From Buxus sempervirens (Eukaryota; Streptophyta; Magnoliopsida; Buxales; Buxaceae): a stretch of DNA of 64,000 nt. The notes beneath the pieces were generated by a model, which saw only the letters and a list, made by a program, of their open reading frames with translations, did not search any database and was not told the DNA's origin. Where the stretch lies: assembly GCA_947561395.2 (NCBI GenBank), contig OX387183.1, positions 41,522,901-41,586,900 on the forward strand. Direction: 5' to 3'. A program made the position numbers and the translations under genes. Shown here one piece after another: positions 36,401-45,137 of the stretch (positions are counted from its first letter, which is position 1; the number at the start of each line of letters is the position of its first letter).

Positions 36401-39400
36401 ATAAAGAACACATATCCCGAGGTGCTTTTCCGATCGTCTATGTCTCCGCACCAATCGCTATTGGAGTAGCCAACCAAATTATAATCTTCTGCTTTTGAGT
36501 AGAACAACCCGAGTGACACCGTTCCTTGGATGTACCGTAGGATTCGCTTCAACGCCTTCCAGTGTGAATAAACCGGCTCCTCCATGAACCGACTTACAAT
36601 GTCGACACTTAATGAAAGATCCGGCCTTGTGCATGTGAGATAGCGAAGGCTTCCTATCAAACTCCGGTATTTACTCACATCGACACGTTCTCCTCCATCG
36701 AACTTCGAGAGTTTTGCACCTGGTTCCATTGGTGTTGATACCGGGTTGCAATCTGCCATCTTATACTTCTTCAAAATCTCTTTTGCATATGTCTCCTGTG
36801 ATATAAAAATACCCGTCTCTACTTGTCTAACCTCCAAACCAAGAAAAAACTTCATCAAGCCCAAATCTGTCATCTCAAATTCCCGTGTCATTGTGCCCTT
36901 AAACTCTTCTATCATCTCATCATTGTTACCCATAAAAATAAGATCATCGACATAAAGAGCAACAAATAACACGTTACCTCCATTCTTCTTTGCGTAAAGG
37001 GCATGCTCGTAGGGACATTGCTTGAACCCGTTCTCCTTGAAATATGAATCGATACATGTATTCCATGCCCGCGGTGCTTGCTTCAACCCGTAAAGCACCT
37101 TCTTCAATTTTAGTACCTTATTCTCTTCTCCGACTTTCATGTACCCGGGTGGTTGTTCGATGTAGACATCTTCTTCGAGCACACCATTCAAGAATGCCGA
37201 CTTGACATCCATTTGAAATATCGGCCATTTGAATTGAGCAGCTTGTGAAATGAGTAATCGGATTGTCTCCATTCTTGCAACAGGAGCAAATACCTCGTCA
37301 TAGTCGATTCCGGCCTTTTGCTTGTATCCCTTCGCAACAAGTCGCACCTTGTACCATTCTATCTCGCCTTGAGCATTCATCTTTTTCTTGAACACCCATC
37401 TCACACCAATAGGCTGACTTCCTTTCGGCAATTCTGCTAGCTCCCATGTGTTGTTGCGGTCAATCGCCTTAATCTCCTCGTTCATGGCAGTTTGCCACTT
37501 CTTGTCTCGCACCGCCTCTTCAAAGCTGATATTTTCAGCATCTGCCAAAACACATACAAGGTGTACCTCATTTGTCGAATCATACAAATCTTGCAAACTT
37601 CGCATTTTGGGTTGTCGTGGTTCATCTTCATTATCAGTAGTTTCAGAGTTTATTGGTATGCTTGTTGGTGCGACGACTAATGATTCTCCAACTTCGATGA
37701 TAACCTCCGTCGAATTGTTCCAGTCCCACTCGCTTGCTTCGTTTACTCGCACATCACGACTAACCATCACCTTCTTGCTTATCGAGTCGAGTAGCTTGTA
37801 CCCTTTTGTCTTCTCATCATACCCAATAAAAATATACCTTTTGCTTTTGTCTTCGAGCTTCGTTCTTCGTTGATCCAGTACGTGTGCATAAGCCACACTA
37901 CCGAACACTTTGAGATGAGAAACTGTTGGTTTTTGTCTGCTCCATGCCTCTTGTGGTGTTTGATCATCTAACTTCATATGTGGACATCGATTTTGTAAAT
38001 AGATGGCACATTGCACGGCTTCTGCCCAGAATTCCTTCGGCATCCTCTTGCTCTTGAGCATTGATCGAACCATGTCGAGAATAGTCCGGTTCTTCCTCTC
38101 AGCCACACCGTTTTGTTGAGGAGAGTATGGTGCAGTTAGAAATCTCCTTATGCCTTGCTCCTCGCAATACTCCATGAAAGCCATAGAAGTATACTCGCCA
38201 CCTCTATCGGATCGTACGGCTTTGATGTGTCTACCAGTTGCCTTCTCCACCATCACTTTGAATTTTTTGAACACCTCGAATGCCTCGGATTTTTCTTTCA
38301 AAAAATAAACCCAAGTTTTTCGTGAGAAATCATCGATAAAGGAAATGAAGTACCTTTTACCGCTGAAAGATTCGGGGGTGATTGGTCCACATATGTCGGT
38401 ATGAATCAACTCGAGAGTATGTTTAGCTTGATATTCTGTCTTCTTTTGAAACGAGGTTCTCGCTTGCTTGCCAAGCACACATTCTTCACAAAATTTGCCC
38501 TCATAGTCCATGTCCGGCAGCCCGTGCACCATGTTCTTCTTTGCTAACTTTTTTAGACCACCATGATGTAGATGACCAAAGCGGAGATGCCACAGCGACG
38601 CCTTGTCTTCTACGTTGACTCGCAAACATTTTTCTCGCACGCTTCTCAAATTCAGTTTGTACATCCGATTTCTTCCCATCTCGACTCGAGCAACCAAACG
38701 CCCTTGCTTGTCCTTCAAGTATAGTGCCTGGTCTTTTAAAAGTATTGAGTAACCTTTCTCCGTGAGTTGCCCCAAACTCAAAATGTTGGTCTTGAGGTCT
38801 GGTACGTAATAGACATCTTGGATTGACCCTATCAAGCCATTCTTTTGTAAGTAACAAACCTTACCTCGGCCTTTGACCTCCACCTTTGATGCATCTCCAA
38901 ACGACACATGACCATCTTCAATCTTTTGCATCTCTTTGAATAGATACTCGTGACTGCACATATGGTTGCTTGCCCCTAAGTCGAGGTACCACAGAGTGTC
39001 ATTGTTGATGTTGACTTCATTTTGAGCCATCAAGAGAAAACCTTCATTCTCTTCGTCTTCCAAGGCTAGGTTGGTTGTTTCTTCTACCTTTTTATCGGCT
39101 CAACAATCTTTTGCAAAATGCCCCACTTTACCACAATTATAACATTTGTCTGAGATGCAATCCTTCGCGTAGTGACCATACTTGTAACACTTGTAGCACT
39201 CGATGTTGGAATAGTTCGACCGGCCGCCTCTTCCTCGACCGCGTCCTCTTCCACGCCAATTTGGTTGGTTCGACTGTCCCTTCTCCTTATAGTACTCTTC
39301 ATAACTGTTGCCTTGACCACCGCGACCATTTCCACGACTTCCACAGCCACGCCCTCTACCTCGAAAATTTTGAGAATAGAGTACCTTTTCGTCTTTGATT

Positions 39401-42062
39401 GACGCCTTGGTTTGAAGTGCTTGCACGAGTGTCTCCTCCTTCTTTTTCTTCTTACGTTGTTCGTGTGCCTCGAGAGAACCGGCAAGCTCGTCGACTGTGA
39501 GCGTCGCAAGGTCCTTTGACTCTTCTATCGCGCACACAACATTCTCAAAATTTTCGGTTAATGATCTCAAAATCTTCTCCACAACTCGCGCATCGGTTAA
39601 TGCTTCGCCATTACGAATGAGTTGGTTCACCACGGCTTGTACACGCGTGATGTAGTCAAATACAATTTCTGACTCCTTCATCTTCATGCTCTCCAACTCG
39701 CCACGAAGAGTTTGGAGACGCACTTGCTTGACTCGGTCGGCTCCTTTGAACACTTTTTCTAAAATGTCCCATGCTTCTTTTGAAGTAGTTGCACCGGCAA
39801 TCTTCTCAAAGCCCGACTCGTCAACGGCTCGGAACAACATGTATAGTGCCGCCTTATCCTTCGATCGCGTCTCTTTCAACGCCTTGTTTTGAGCCGCCGT
39901 ATTTACCGTGGTATTTGTTGGTTCTTCGAAACCTTCTTCGACCACCTCCCACGCATCTTGAGATCTGAGAAGAGCTTTCATTTGAATGCTCCAGTTCTCG
40001 TAATTCGCCTTCGTTAGTCGGGGTAGCGGCATTTGTCCCGTCACATTCTCCATCGTCTCTTATACCAATTTGACAATTCGAATAAACCCACTTTAACTAT
40101 ATTTAACTCTGAGTTATATTACAGAAGAAATCAACTAGGCCTTTATATAGACACTAGGCACTACTCAAAAGAAAACTGAAAAACAATAAATTCTATAAAA
40201 AACCGACTATCTCCTGTAACACCCCTTAGCCTTTCAGTTACAAAAAAACTCTTGACCTTTCATTTTTCCAATTAACTTCTAAATTTCAAACCCACTAAAG
40301 ATAACATTTAATGTTTATTCAACAGTTTCAAGCAGCAAAACCCACTGGTATAAGAACCCAAAAAATAACTCCCATTCAGACAATGTACATTTTCATTCAA
40401 GACCAGTGAACCCACTCAAAGACAACTGCTTTGACAAATTCCATTTTAGAATATTCAAAAACAACTGGACTGAAGCTTCTGAATGTAGCAATTGAATTCA
40501 ACAAAATTACTCTTATATCAACAATACATATACTATGATATGGCTTCAGTTTTAGAAAAGCCATTCATTAATGCTTCATACATATAAAAAAGGAAATTTA
40601 TCTCCTTTTCTGATAAGAGAACTTGGTCATGTACTCCGAAACCAACCTAAAGTTTGAACGTTTTAAAATTTCTGGTATTAATCACTATTCTGAGTTGAAA
40701 CTTATGTCCAACATATTCACGTCCATGTCAAATATTGAGCATTTATAGAATCATATAATCAAGAACGTAAAACATACCTTTCCTTTCTCAACACCCTCTT
40801 TGGCCAACAACAAAAGCGCTTGAAAATGACGTTCTGGATCCCCACTCTCTTCAAATTCCTGATTAGAGACAGAACAAACCATATATATGTTAAACAACTA
40901 TTGAACCTACCACTTAATTTTACAGGTGATTGTGCAACTATGTAAATCAAAGGACCCAACATATGATAACTTAACACTTTGCCACACGTGTGACTTTGCA
41001 TGGGAATATACATAGGGAGGATAAATACAAGGCACATACACCTATAATACAAATATACAAATAAATGCCAACGCATACTCGCCCCCAAGAGTTACACGGT
41101 AGACCTCCCCCTCCGATACCATGTTAAACAAACATCAGACCTGAAAGCTTAAGCTAATAGGTGACAGTGCAACTATGCATATGGAAGGGCCCAATATATG
41201 ATAACAATATACAGACATACCAATCCAAACTGCAACAGTACACTAAAAGAAACACCTAAAAAAAATAAATAATTCAAAACCATAAATCACCTGGCATCTG
41301 GTTGGATGCACGCCAACCGTACAGAAAAGCCTCCCTGCAAAAGAAATGCACCCATAAAGAAGAAGAAACAAAACACACACACACACATACAAGTTGAGTG
41401 TGTTTGTGTCAAAATTTTAAAAGGAACATAAAAGAGAGAGAAAGGGAGAGAGCGGTGCAGGTAATATGCCAAATTTTGGAAGGAACAGAGAAGGGAGAAC
41501 CATCAGTTTCTGCAATAGCAAGAGCATCCTTTGATTCCTCAAGCGACCCACCAGTGACCTTGCCCAAAACCAAGACAACAGCTCAGATAACGCAATCAGA
41601 ACAAATGAATAATGACTCAGCTTAACACGAGCCAGGCCCCATCAAGAGGGGATGGAAATGCTAGAAAGAAACACTTACAATGATCCGGTCGACACCGGCA
41701 GTCCATGCCCTACTCAACACGGTGGAAATATCAGAAACATGGCACTGCTTTCCGTTGTATATCCCTTTGAACATGCTATCTGTATTGGCATTTCGCTTTG
41801 CAATATCAGATCAAAATTTTCTAAGAAATTACAGACATAGAAGGTTCCATAAAATTAAAAAAGAAAAGAAAAAAAGCAAAAAGGGTACCACGTGTTTGTG
41901 AAATTGCCTCACCTGTGAAGTTAACGGCTATATCTGCTAGAGTCAAATCCATACAAGCAAAGAGAGAGAAACGGTTAGATGGACTTCTCAAAAATCGAAT
42001 CAGAAGAAACTAGAGTGGCATGAGTTCCAGACTAGCTTGCCTATCATCCGTACAGTCGCCAT
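18419..42062 (-). CDS. TATDN1: TatD-type metal-dependent DNase, TATDN1-like (12 exons, 320 aa)
   Basis: Plant TatD-related DNase of the amidohydrolase-fold TatD family, a divalent-metal nuclease linked in other organisms to DNA degradation in cell death and repair. Twelve exons from 42041..42062 down to 18419..18488 sum to 963 nt, 320 codons plus stop, with all phases closing. The family's catalytic and metal residues are present: GECGLDY with Glu115, FLHMR with His152, AHSFTG with His177 and ETDSPY with Asp226. The first metal motif is AVN instead of HxH, as in eukaryotic TATDN1 proteins generally. No signal peptide is seen. Intron 1 has a GC donor, exons 1 and 2 are only 22 and 21 nt, and intron 6 is 13.6 kb and holds four transposable elements. 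The gene converges on LSG1. Confidence 0.93.
18803..18886 (-). CDS. TATDN1: TATDN1 exon 11
   Basis: Encodes [20 protein letters not shown] and TLYHNTC. The acceptor is TCCAG and the donor is GTGAAT. It lies 3.9 kb past exon 10, beyond the RTE insertion. Confidence 0.92.
20085..22380 (+). mobile_element. Degenerate RTE-type LINE in TATDN1 intron 10
   Basis: Lies antisense to the host gene. Broken + strand frames follow a plant RTE order: endonuclease-like sequence ([20 protein letters not shown], about 20.1-20.5 kb), RT with [15 protein letters not shown] (about 20.97 kb) and [14 protein letters not shown] (about 21.35 kb), a changed FSDY in place of the catalytic FADD (about 21.57 kb), and a C-terminal [11 protein letters not shown] block ending [10 protein letters not shown]. 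Many stops and frameshifts are present, so it is dead. The 3' end is near 22380. Confidence 0.82.
22742..22958 (-). CDS. TATDN1: TATDN1 exon 10 (Asp226 motif)
   Basis: The 217-nt exon encodes [20 protein letters not shown], the [15 protein letters not shown] block and the KGRNEPCLV end. The donor is GTAAGC. Confidence 0.94.
24326..24408 (-). CDS. TATDN1: TATDN1 exon 9 (His177 motif)
   Basis: Encodes [20 protein letters not shown] and GFSNLYI. The acceptor is TGACAG and the donor is GTGAAT. Confidence 0.93.
24850..25400 (+). mobile_element. L1-type LINE remnant in TATDN1 intron 8
   Basis: The + strand reads [17 protein letters not shown] followed, after a stop, by scraps of the sequence between RT and zf-RVT of L1 elements ([13 protein letters not shown] type). 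It is too degraded to set real ends. Confidence 0.5.
25401..26877. other. Rest of TATDN1 intron 8, nothing recognised
   Basis: AT-rich sequence with a T/A-rich low-complexity stretch near 26.39 kb. Its open frames are short, and none matches a family I know. Confidence 0.4.
26878..26988 (-). CDS. TATDN1: TATDN1 exon 8 (His152 motif)
   Basis: Encodes [20 protein letters not shown], then [16 protein letters not shown]. The acceptor is AATCAG and the donor is GTGAGT. Confidence 0.93.
27124..27194 (-). CDS. TATDN1: TATDN1 exon 7 (Glu115 motif)
   Basis: Encodes [20 protein letters not shown] and TQK plus two bases of a Lys codon. The donor is GTACAC. Confidence 0.93.
28158..28545 (+). repeat. 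5' LTR of gypsy chromovirus
   Basis: 388 bp, TGATAGGGAG to CCTATCA. Directly preceded by the target duplication TAACG and followed by the PBS. Confidence 0.92.
28548..28560 (+). promoter_or_regulatory. Primer-binding site, Met-tRNA type
   Basis: TGGTATCAAAGCC begins two bases after the 5' LTR. It is close to the TGGTATCAGAGC complement of initiator-tRNA-Met that primes many plant retroelements. Confidence 0.8.
28561..33050 (+). pseudogene. Gypsy chromovirus gag-pol pseudogene
   Basis: Starts ATG at 28561, one frame with 28645..29898. In order: gag ([20 protein letters not shown]), a CCHC knuckle near 29455 ([14 protein letters not shown]), protease [12 protein letters not shown] with FFDD near 30690, RNase H (about 31.1-31.5 kb), integrase with HHCC and D-D-K, and a chromodomain near 32.88-33.0 kb. 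Visible lesions: TAG at 28627, TGA at 29104, frameshifts near 29870, 31025, 32505 and 32870, and TGA near 32623. The integrase catalytic Glu is Lys (QTKVVNR, near 32240). It cannot act on its own. Confidence 0.9.
33020..33418 (+). repeat. 3' LTR of gypsy chromovirus
   Basis: 399 bp, starts TGATAGGGAG and ends CCTATCA, followed by TAACG. Preceded by a short purine-rich tract. Contains an extra 20-bp purine-rich piece absent from the 5' LTR. Confidence 0.92.
33488..33919. mobile_element. Mutator-type MITE, 432 bp, 9-bp target duplication
   Basis: Near-perfect inverted arms of about 190 bp: the left starts GGGTAAATTACACTTACC, the right ends GGTAAGTGTAATTTACCC, with a centre of about 50 bp. It is flanked by an exact 9-bp duplication TAAATTTGA (33479..33487 and 33920..33928), the hallmark of the Mutator (MULE) superfamily. 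The outer part of each arm holds two tandem copies of a CACTTACCTCCCTTGAGGT motif. No coding capacity. It is just 3' of the chromovirus, in TATDN1 intron 6. Confidence 0.92.
34081..34463 (+). mobile_element. TRIM: miniature LTR retrotransposon
   Basis: A terminal-repeat retrotransposon in miniature. LTRs 34081..34165 (85 bp) and 34380..34463 (84 bp) start TGTTAC and end TAACA. The PBS TGGTATCAGAGCC (34168..34180) is a perfect initiator-Met type. The 200-base internal region is non-coding, with a GGTGGAA-type tract before the 3' LTR. Flanks are CAATA and CAATG, a near-match 5-bp target duplication. It depends on proteins from an autonomous element. Confidence 0.85.
34240..34853. repeat. 307-bp tandem duplication over the TRIM 3' end
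   Basis: Units 34240..34546 and 34547..34853 each contain part of the TRIM internal region, its 3' LTR (second copy 34687..34770) and about 80 bases of flanking DNA ending TTTCGGTGGCACGC. They differ at only a handful of positions by eye. The result is LTR-internal-LTR-flank-internal-LTR-flank. Confidence 0.92.
34854..35729. other. TATDN1 intron 6 spacer, no gene
   Basis: Contains a short (GA)n stretch near 35187..35206 and motifs resembling the flank of the TRIM (CAGTAGCACACTGC near 35087). No coding region or element end was recognised. Confidence 0.4.
35735..35988 (-). repeat. 3' LTR of copia element
   Basis: 254 bp, identical to the 5' LTR except at three positions by eye. Abuts the GTTTC target duplication. 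Confidence 0.93.
36034..40053 (-). pseudogene. Copia gag-pol with one internal stop and minor lesions
   Basis: A single frame of 4020 nt from ATG 40053. Gag ([20 protein letters not shown]) ends with two CCHC knuckles, [14 protein letters not shown] and [18 protein letters not shown] at 39100..39102 follows directly; the same frame then continues through protease ([11 protein letters not shown]), integrase ([26 protein letters not shown]), RT (LYVDDL) and RNase H. The protease has Leu where the family has Ser or Thr after the catalytic Asp (codon TTA near 38975). A one-base deletion near 36130 shifts the last 30 or so residues and removes the usual ADIFTKPL end. Either the stop is a defect or it sets the gag:pol ratio; the other two lesions favour decay. 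Confidence 0.92.
40071..40324 (-). repeat. 5' LTR of copia element
   Basis: 254 bp; on the - strand starts TGTTGAATAA and ends TTGTCA. Followed on that strand by the PBS and then the gag ATG at 40053. Confidence 0.93.
40330..40777. other. End of TATDN1 intron 6 near exon 6
   Basis: AT-rich intron sequence between the copia element and the exon 6 donor. Nothing else recognised. Confidence 0.5.
40778..40858 (-). CDS. TATDN1: TATDN1 exon 6
   Basis: An 81-nt phase-0 exon encoding [20 protein letters not shown] and on to EKGK. The donor GTATGT opens the 13.6-kb intron. Confidence 0.93.
41291..41334 (-). CDS. TATDN1: TATDN1 exon 5
   Basis: A 44-nt exon encoding the [15 protein letters not shown] motif, including the family's VGVHP block. 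The acceptor is TTGCAG and the donor is GTGATT. Confidence 0.92.
41501..41558 (-). CDS. TATDN1: TATDN1 exon 4
   Basis: Encodes [19 protein letters not shown]. It ends one base into the next codon before a weaker GTTCTC donor. Confidence 0.9.
41679..41779 (-). CDS. TATDN1: TATDN1 exon 3
   Basis: Encodes [20 protein letters not shown] and on to WTAGVDRII, ending in phase 0 before GTAAGTG. Confidence 0.92.
41913..41933 (-). CDS. TATDN1: TATDN1 exon 2 (21-nt micro-exon)
   Basis: Encodes the rest of DIAVNFT. It lies between a CTAGCAG acceptor and a GTGAGG donor, and ends one base into the next Asp codon. Confidence 0.82.
42041..42062 (-). CDS. TATDN1: TATDN1 exon 1 (22 nt)
   Basis: ATG at 42062..42060; encodes MATVRMI plus the first base of an Asp codon. 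The donor is GC (GCAAGC). Downstream GT alternatives run into a stop when joined to exon 2. Confidence 0.82.
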
Positions 42063-42236
42063 TGCTCGAAGAAGCTGCTGAACTGGAACTTGAACTAACG
42101 AGAAAGAAAGAGACAAAGAGAATGTTGAGCAGAGGGGGGAATCTTCCTCCAATTCTGAAATTTTTTTTTTTCCTCCAAATATTGTACTTTTTAAGTAAAA
42201 CAATCCAAAACTAAAGACCCCGTTACCTATTCCGTA
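42063..42236 (-). promoter_or_regulatory. TATDN1 5' UTR and proximal promoter
   Basis: On the - strand this short stretch precedes the ATG. It includes a CTTTCTC-rich presumed leader (about 42090..42125). No clear TATA box is seen at standard spacing. The Helitron begins immediately upstream. Confidence 0.4.
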
Positions 42237-42439
42237 TCTATTTATTTTATACTATATATAAAGTGAAGTGCTCCCTTGGGAAGCGTGCGGCTATACTTGT
42301 CTCAACTCACCATTTTCGTTCAAAAACAATTAGTTTATAACTGCCCCCACTTCTCCTCTCTCTATTCCCCCTCTCTCCCCACTTCTTCTCTCTCCATTAC
42401 CTCTCTCCACGTGCAGTCTTGCACGTGCAGCCCTACTAG
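42237..42439 (+). mobile_element. Non-autonomous Helitron, 203 bp
   Basis: Helitron hallmarks are all present: host A at 42236 before a 5' TCTATTTATTTTATAC end, host T at 42440 after a 3' CTAG end, and an 8-bp hairpin CACGTGCA-GTCT-TGCACGTG at 42408..42427, eight bases before the CTAG. No target duplication and no terminal inverted repeat, as expected. The hairpin stem is two G-boxes (CACGTG). It is non-coding, with a CT-rich interior, and lies about 175-380 bp upstream of the TATDN1 start codon. Confidence 0.8.
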
Positions 42440-42702
42440 TTAGAATTTAAACCTCCACTTAAAATGCGACTGTTAAGGGTGAAAACATGCGGTATGCACG
42501 TGCCCCATTACCAAAAAAAAAGGTATGCACGTGCCCGCCACTAATGTTGTATATAAGAGGGATCACTTGTTTCGGGCCTATTCTCGGTTCTAACGGGCCG
42601 TTCTAGGCGAGAGTGGGTCGTCTTTATTCCCTGAGGGTCTTTTATTAAGAAAGGCTTTAAAGCTAGCAGACCCAACAACATAAAAAACATGTAGCATTCA
42701 CT
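42440..42702. other. Upstream spacer, nothing recognised
   Basis: Contains a further CACGTG near 42498 and another near 42528 in a short GTATGCACGTGCC direct repeat. No gene recognised. Confidence 0.45.
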
Positions 42703-42862
42703 ACTCAGGGAGACTAGAACCTGTGGGTGTTGTATTTACTTTTTTTTTTTTTTTTGAAAGGTAAGATTGTGATATATTAAAGACTCAGGGAGACTAGAAC
42801 CTGTGGGTCTTGTATTTCTTTTTTTTTTTTTTTTGAAAGGTTTTCTTTTTTTTTTCAAAAGG
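42703..42862. repeat. 80-bp duplication with L1 poly(A) tails
   Basis: The motif ACTCAGGGAGACTAGAACCT and the following TGTGGGTxTTGTATTT occur at 42703 and 42783, each followed by a T-run and GGTAAGATTGTGATATATTA (the L1 3' end on the - strand). Best read as a tiny L1 tail insertion next to the larger L1, or a template-switch duplication at the same site. Confidence 0.6.
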
Positions 42863-43006
42863 TAAGATTGTGATATATTAAAGATAAATATAGAAAGCAT
42901 ATACAAAGTATGGCTACTCCAAAGCCTCCATGAGTCTAGTCCGTAGTTTCCCTACACTGATTTACATTGAAAACAAAAAATCAAAAGTGAGAGCTGAGCA
43001 CTTCCA

Positions 43007-43405
43007 TCAAATCATCATGACTTGGATGCTCCAATTAGACGCAACTTGTCTATAATGGTTTGAATCTTGTAACACTAACTTCTCCTTTGCTAACCTCAAA
43101 TGGATTTCCGATGTTATGTGCAAGAGGATGTTTTGTGGCGGTAAGTAGCTGTTCTTGAATATACGCCTGTTTCTTTCCCGCCATAAGTGGCACACCACAG
43201 CTACGAAAGATAGTCTAAAAACCACGCTTAATGAAGATTTCCCGCTAAGCTTAATCTCAACCCATTTTGCGGTGTCTTCCCATTGTGTATCTCCTACTAT
43301 TATACAGTTTCTCCTTTGGATTTCAGTCCAGATTTCCTTGCTATAGTGGCACTCAAAGAACAAGTGTTTTAATGTTTCAGCTTCTCTTCTACACGTACAG
43401 CACAC
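43007..43405 (-). pseudogene. L1 copy A zf-RVT domain remnant
   Basis: Encodes a Cys/His zinc-binding end domain (C-x2-C, then H and C in LKHLFFECHYSKEIW) and the LSFVAVVCHLWRERNRRIFK motif typical just past the L1 RT. A further piece (43458..43898) reads WVWRKQLKLRSIACPFIKKR and LWFDNWHSEGLL in the linker between them. Confidence 0.85.
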
Positions 43406-44189
43406 AAATGTCTTGTTGAATCACACCCCATTGCAGCAGCTTGTTCCCTGTTAACAATCATTTTTGAATGGCAACCCATAGTATAAAAGAGTGTTTGGGG
43501 ATGCTTAGGTTATACCATAAAAGTTTTGACCGTTTCCTCTTCTCCCTTGGGCTATCGATTGTTGCATATGTGCTTCTTATGTTAAATTCCTTTGAAACAG
43601 TAAGTAACCACTCGCACTTGTCACTAATGGAGTTGTCCGAACCTGGAATCTCGTTCAATCTTCCCCAAATCTGGAGCAAGTCTACTGTAATTGATGGCGG
43701 CACCTCCCGATCACTGAACTTGTCCCTTAGCAGTCCTTCCGAATGCCAATTATCGAACCACAATGATGTGTTTCTCCCATCTACAATCCTCTTCTTTATG
43801 AATGGGCAGGCAATGGATCTAAGCTTCAATTGTTTTCTCCACACCCATGAACTCTTTGATGGTACTTTTAAAGACCAGAAGTTCCTATCTCTCACCAAGT
43901 ACTTCTAGACCCATTTTCCCATAAATTATTGTGTCCCACCACAAACATCCATATATATTTCAAAATTGCAGCCTTGTTGCACAATTGAAGATTTAATATG
44001 CCCAATCCACCTTCTTGTTTAGGTGTGCAAACTTCATTCCATTTGATTGGACTTATTTTCTTTGCTGAATCTGTTCCTACCCATAGAAATTTCTACACAT
44101 TTTCTCCAAATCATGAATCACTCTCTTGGGAAGGATGAACATTGAAAGCCAATAGACTTTATTTGAAAATAGTATTGACTTTACCAGCA

Positions 44190-45137
44190 CTAACCTTCTA
44201 GCATATATGAGCATTCAACCTTCCCAAATGAAAGCTTTGTAGAGACCAAAGGAACTCCCAAGTACTTGATTGGCAGCTTTCCCAGAGTAAAACCCAACCT
44301 GCTGCTCAAGTTTATCTTCTCCTGTTCCTCCAACCCACTCAGGAAGAGGATTGCTTTCTCTTTACTCATGTGCATACCAGAAAATTGACCAAATCTTTGT
44401 AGTGCTTCATAAAAACAGCTTATGGATGCTTTAGTACCGTGAGAGAACATAAATAGATCATATGCAAAGCATAAGATTTTCAAGTTCAATTCAGTACACT
44501 TAGGGTGGTGTTTGAAACCTGTTGTTGTACATTCCTCCACTATGTTGTTACACAACTCCATGATCGGAACAAATAGATAAGGTGTAATCGGGTTGCCTTG
44601 CAGAAGCCTTTTCCCTTCTTTAAAGAACCCAGCAGCACTGCCATTGATCAATAAAGAGAACGATGGGGATGAAATGCATTCCATTACCCAGTCGATGAAC
44701 CTTGGAGGGAAAATTTTTCTTTGGAGGACTTCTTGAACACATTTCCAAGATACTGAATCGAAAGCTCGTTTTATATCTACCTTTAATGCTCTCGGGAGAT
44801 AATTGTGGAGAAGCTCATGTGTTATCAATACATTGTCTGCAATGGATCTATCTTTTATGAATACTGATTGATAATTTCCTACTAAATCCTCAATAACCAA
44901 CTACAACCTGTTCGCCAGGATCATTGATATACATTTGTACAGTGTATTAACACAAGAGATAGGTATGAAATCAATGACCTTAGTTGGGTTTGGACACTTC
45001 AGAACCAGGGTGATGAACGTGTTATTTACCTGTTTCAGCAACCTTCCCGATGTAAAGAAACTGTTTATAGCTACTAAAACCTCTTCCCCTACTATATGCC
45101 ATGCTTTTTTGAAAAAACTTTGGGGTAAAGCCATCAA
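44190..45137 (-). pseudogene. L1 copy A reverse transcriptase remnant
   Basis: Two adjoining - strand frames (44901..45137 and 44190..44900) encode ALPQSFFKKAWHIVGEEVLV, the ISCVNTLYKCISMILANRL block and NYQSVFIKDRSIADNVLITH, then FDSVSW and the changed FAYDLFMFS box. This is the L1 RT domain order; one stop separates the frames. Confidence 0.85.

Larger units (their letters stand above)
35735..40324 (-). mobile_element. Ty1/copia element, Tnt1-like, young
   Basis: A 4.59-kb element in TATDN1 intron 6, in the same sense as the host gene. LTRs 40071..40324 (5') and 35735..35988 (3') are 254 bp each and differ at three positions by eye (about 1.2%). The 5-bp target duplication GTTTC is exact (35730..35734 and 40325..40329). 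The PBS just inside the 5' LTR reads TTGGTATAAGAG, an initiator-Met variant. The gag-pol frame is open except for the lesions listed for the coding entry. Low LTR divergence means recent insertion. Confidence 0.95.
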
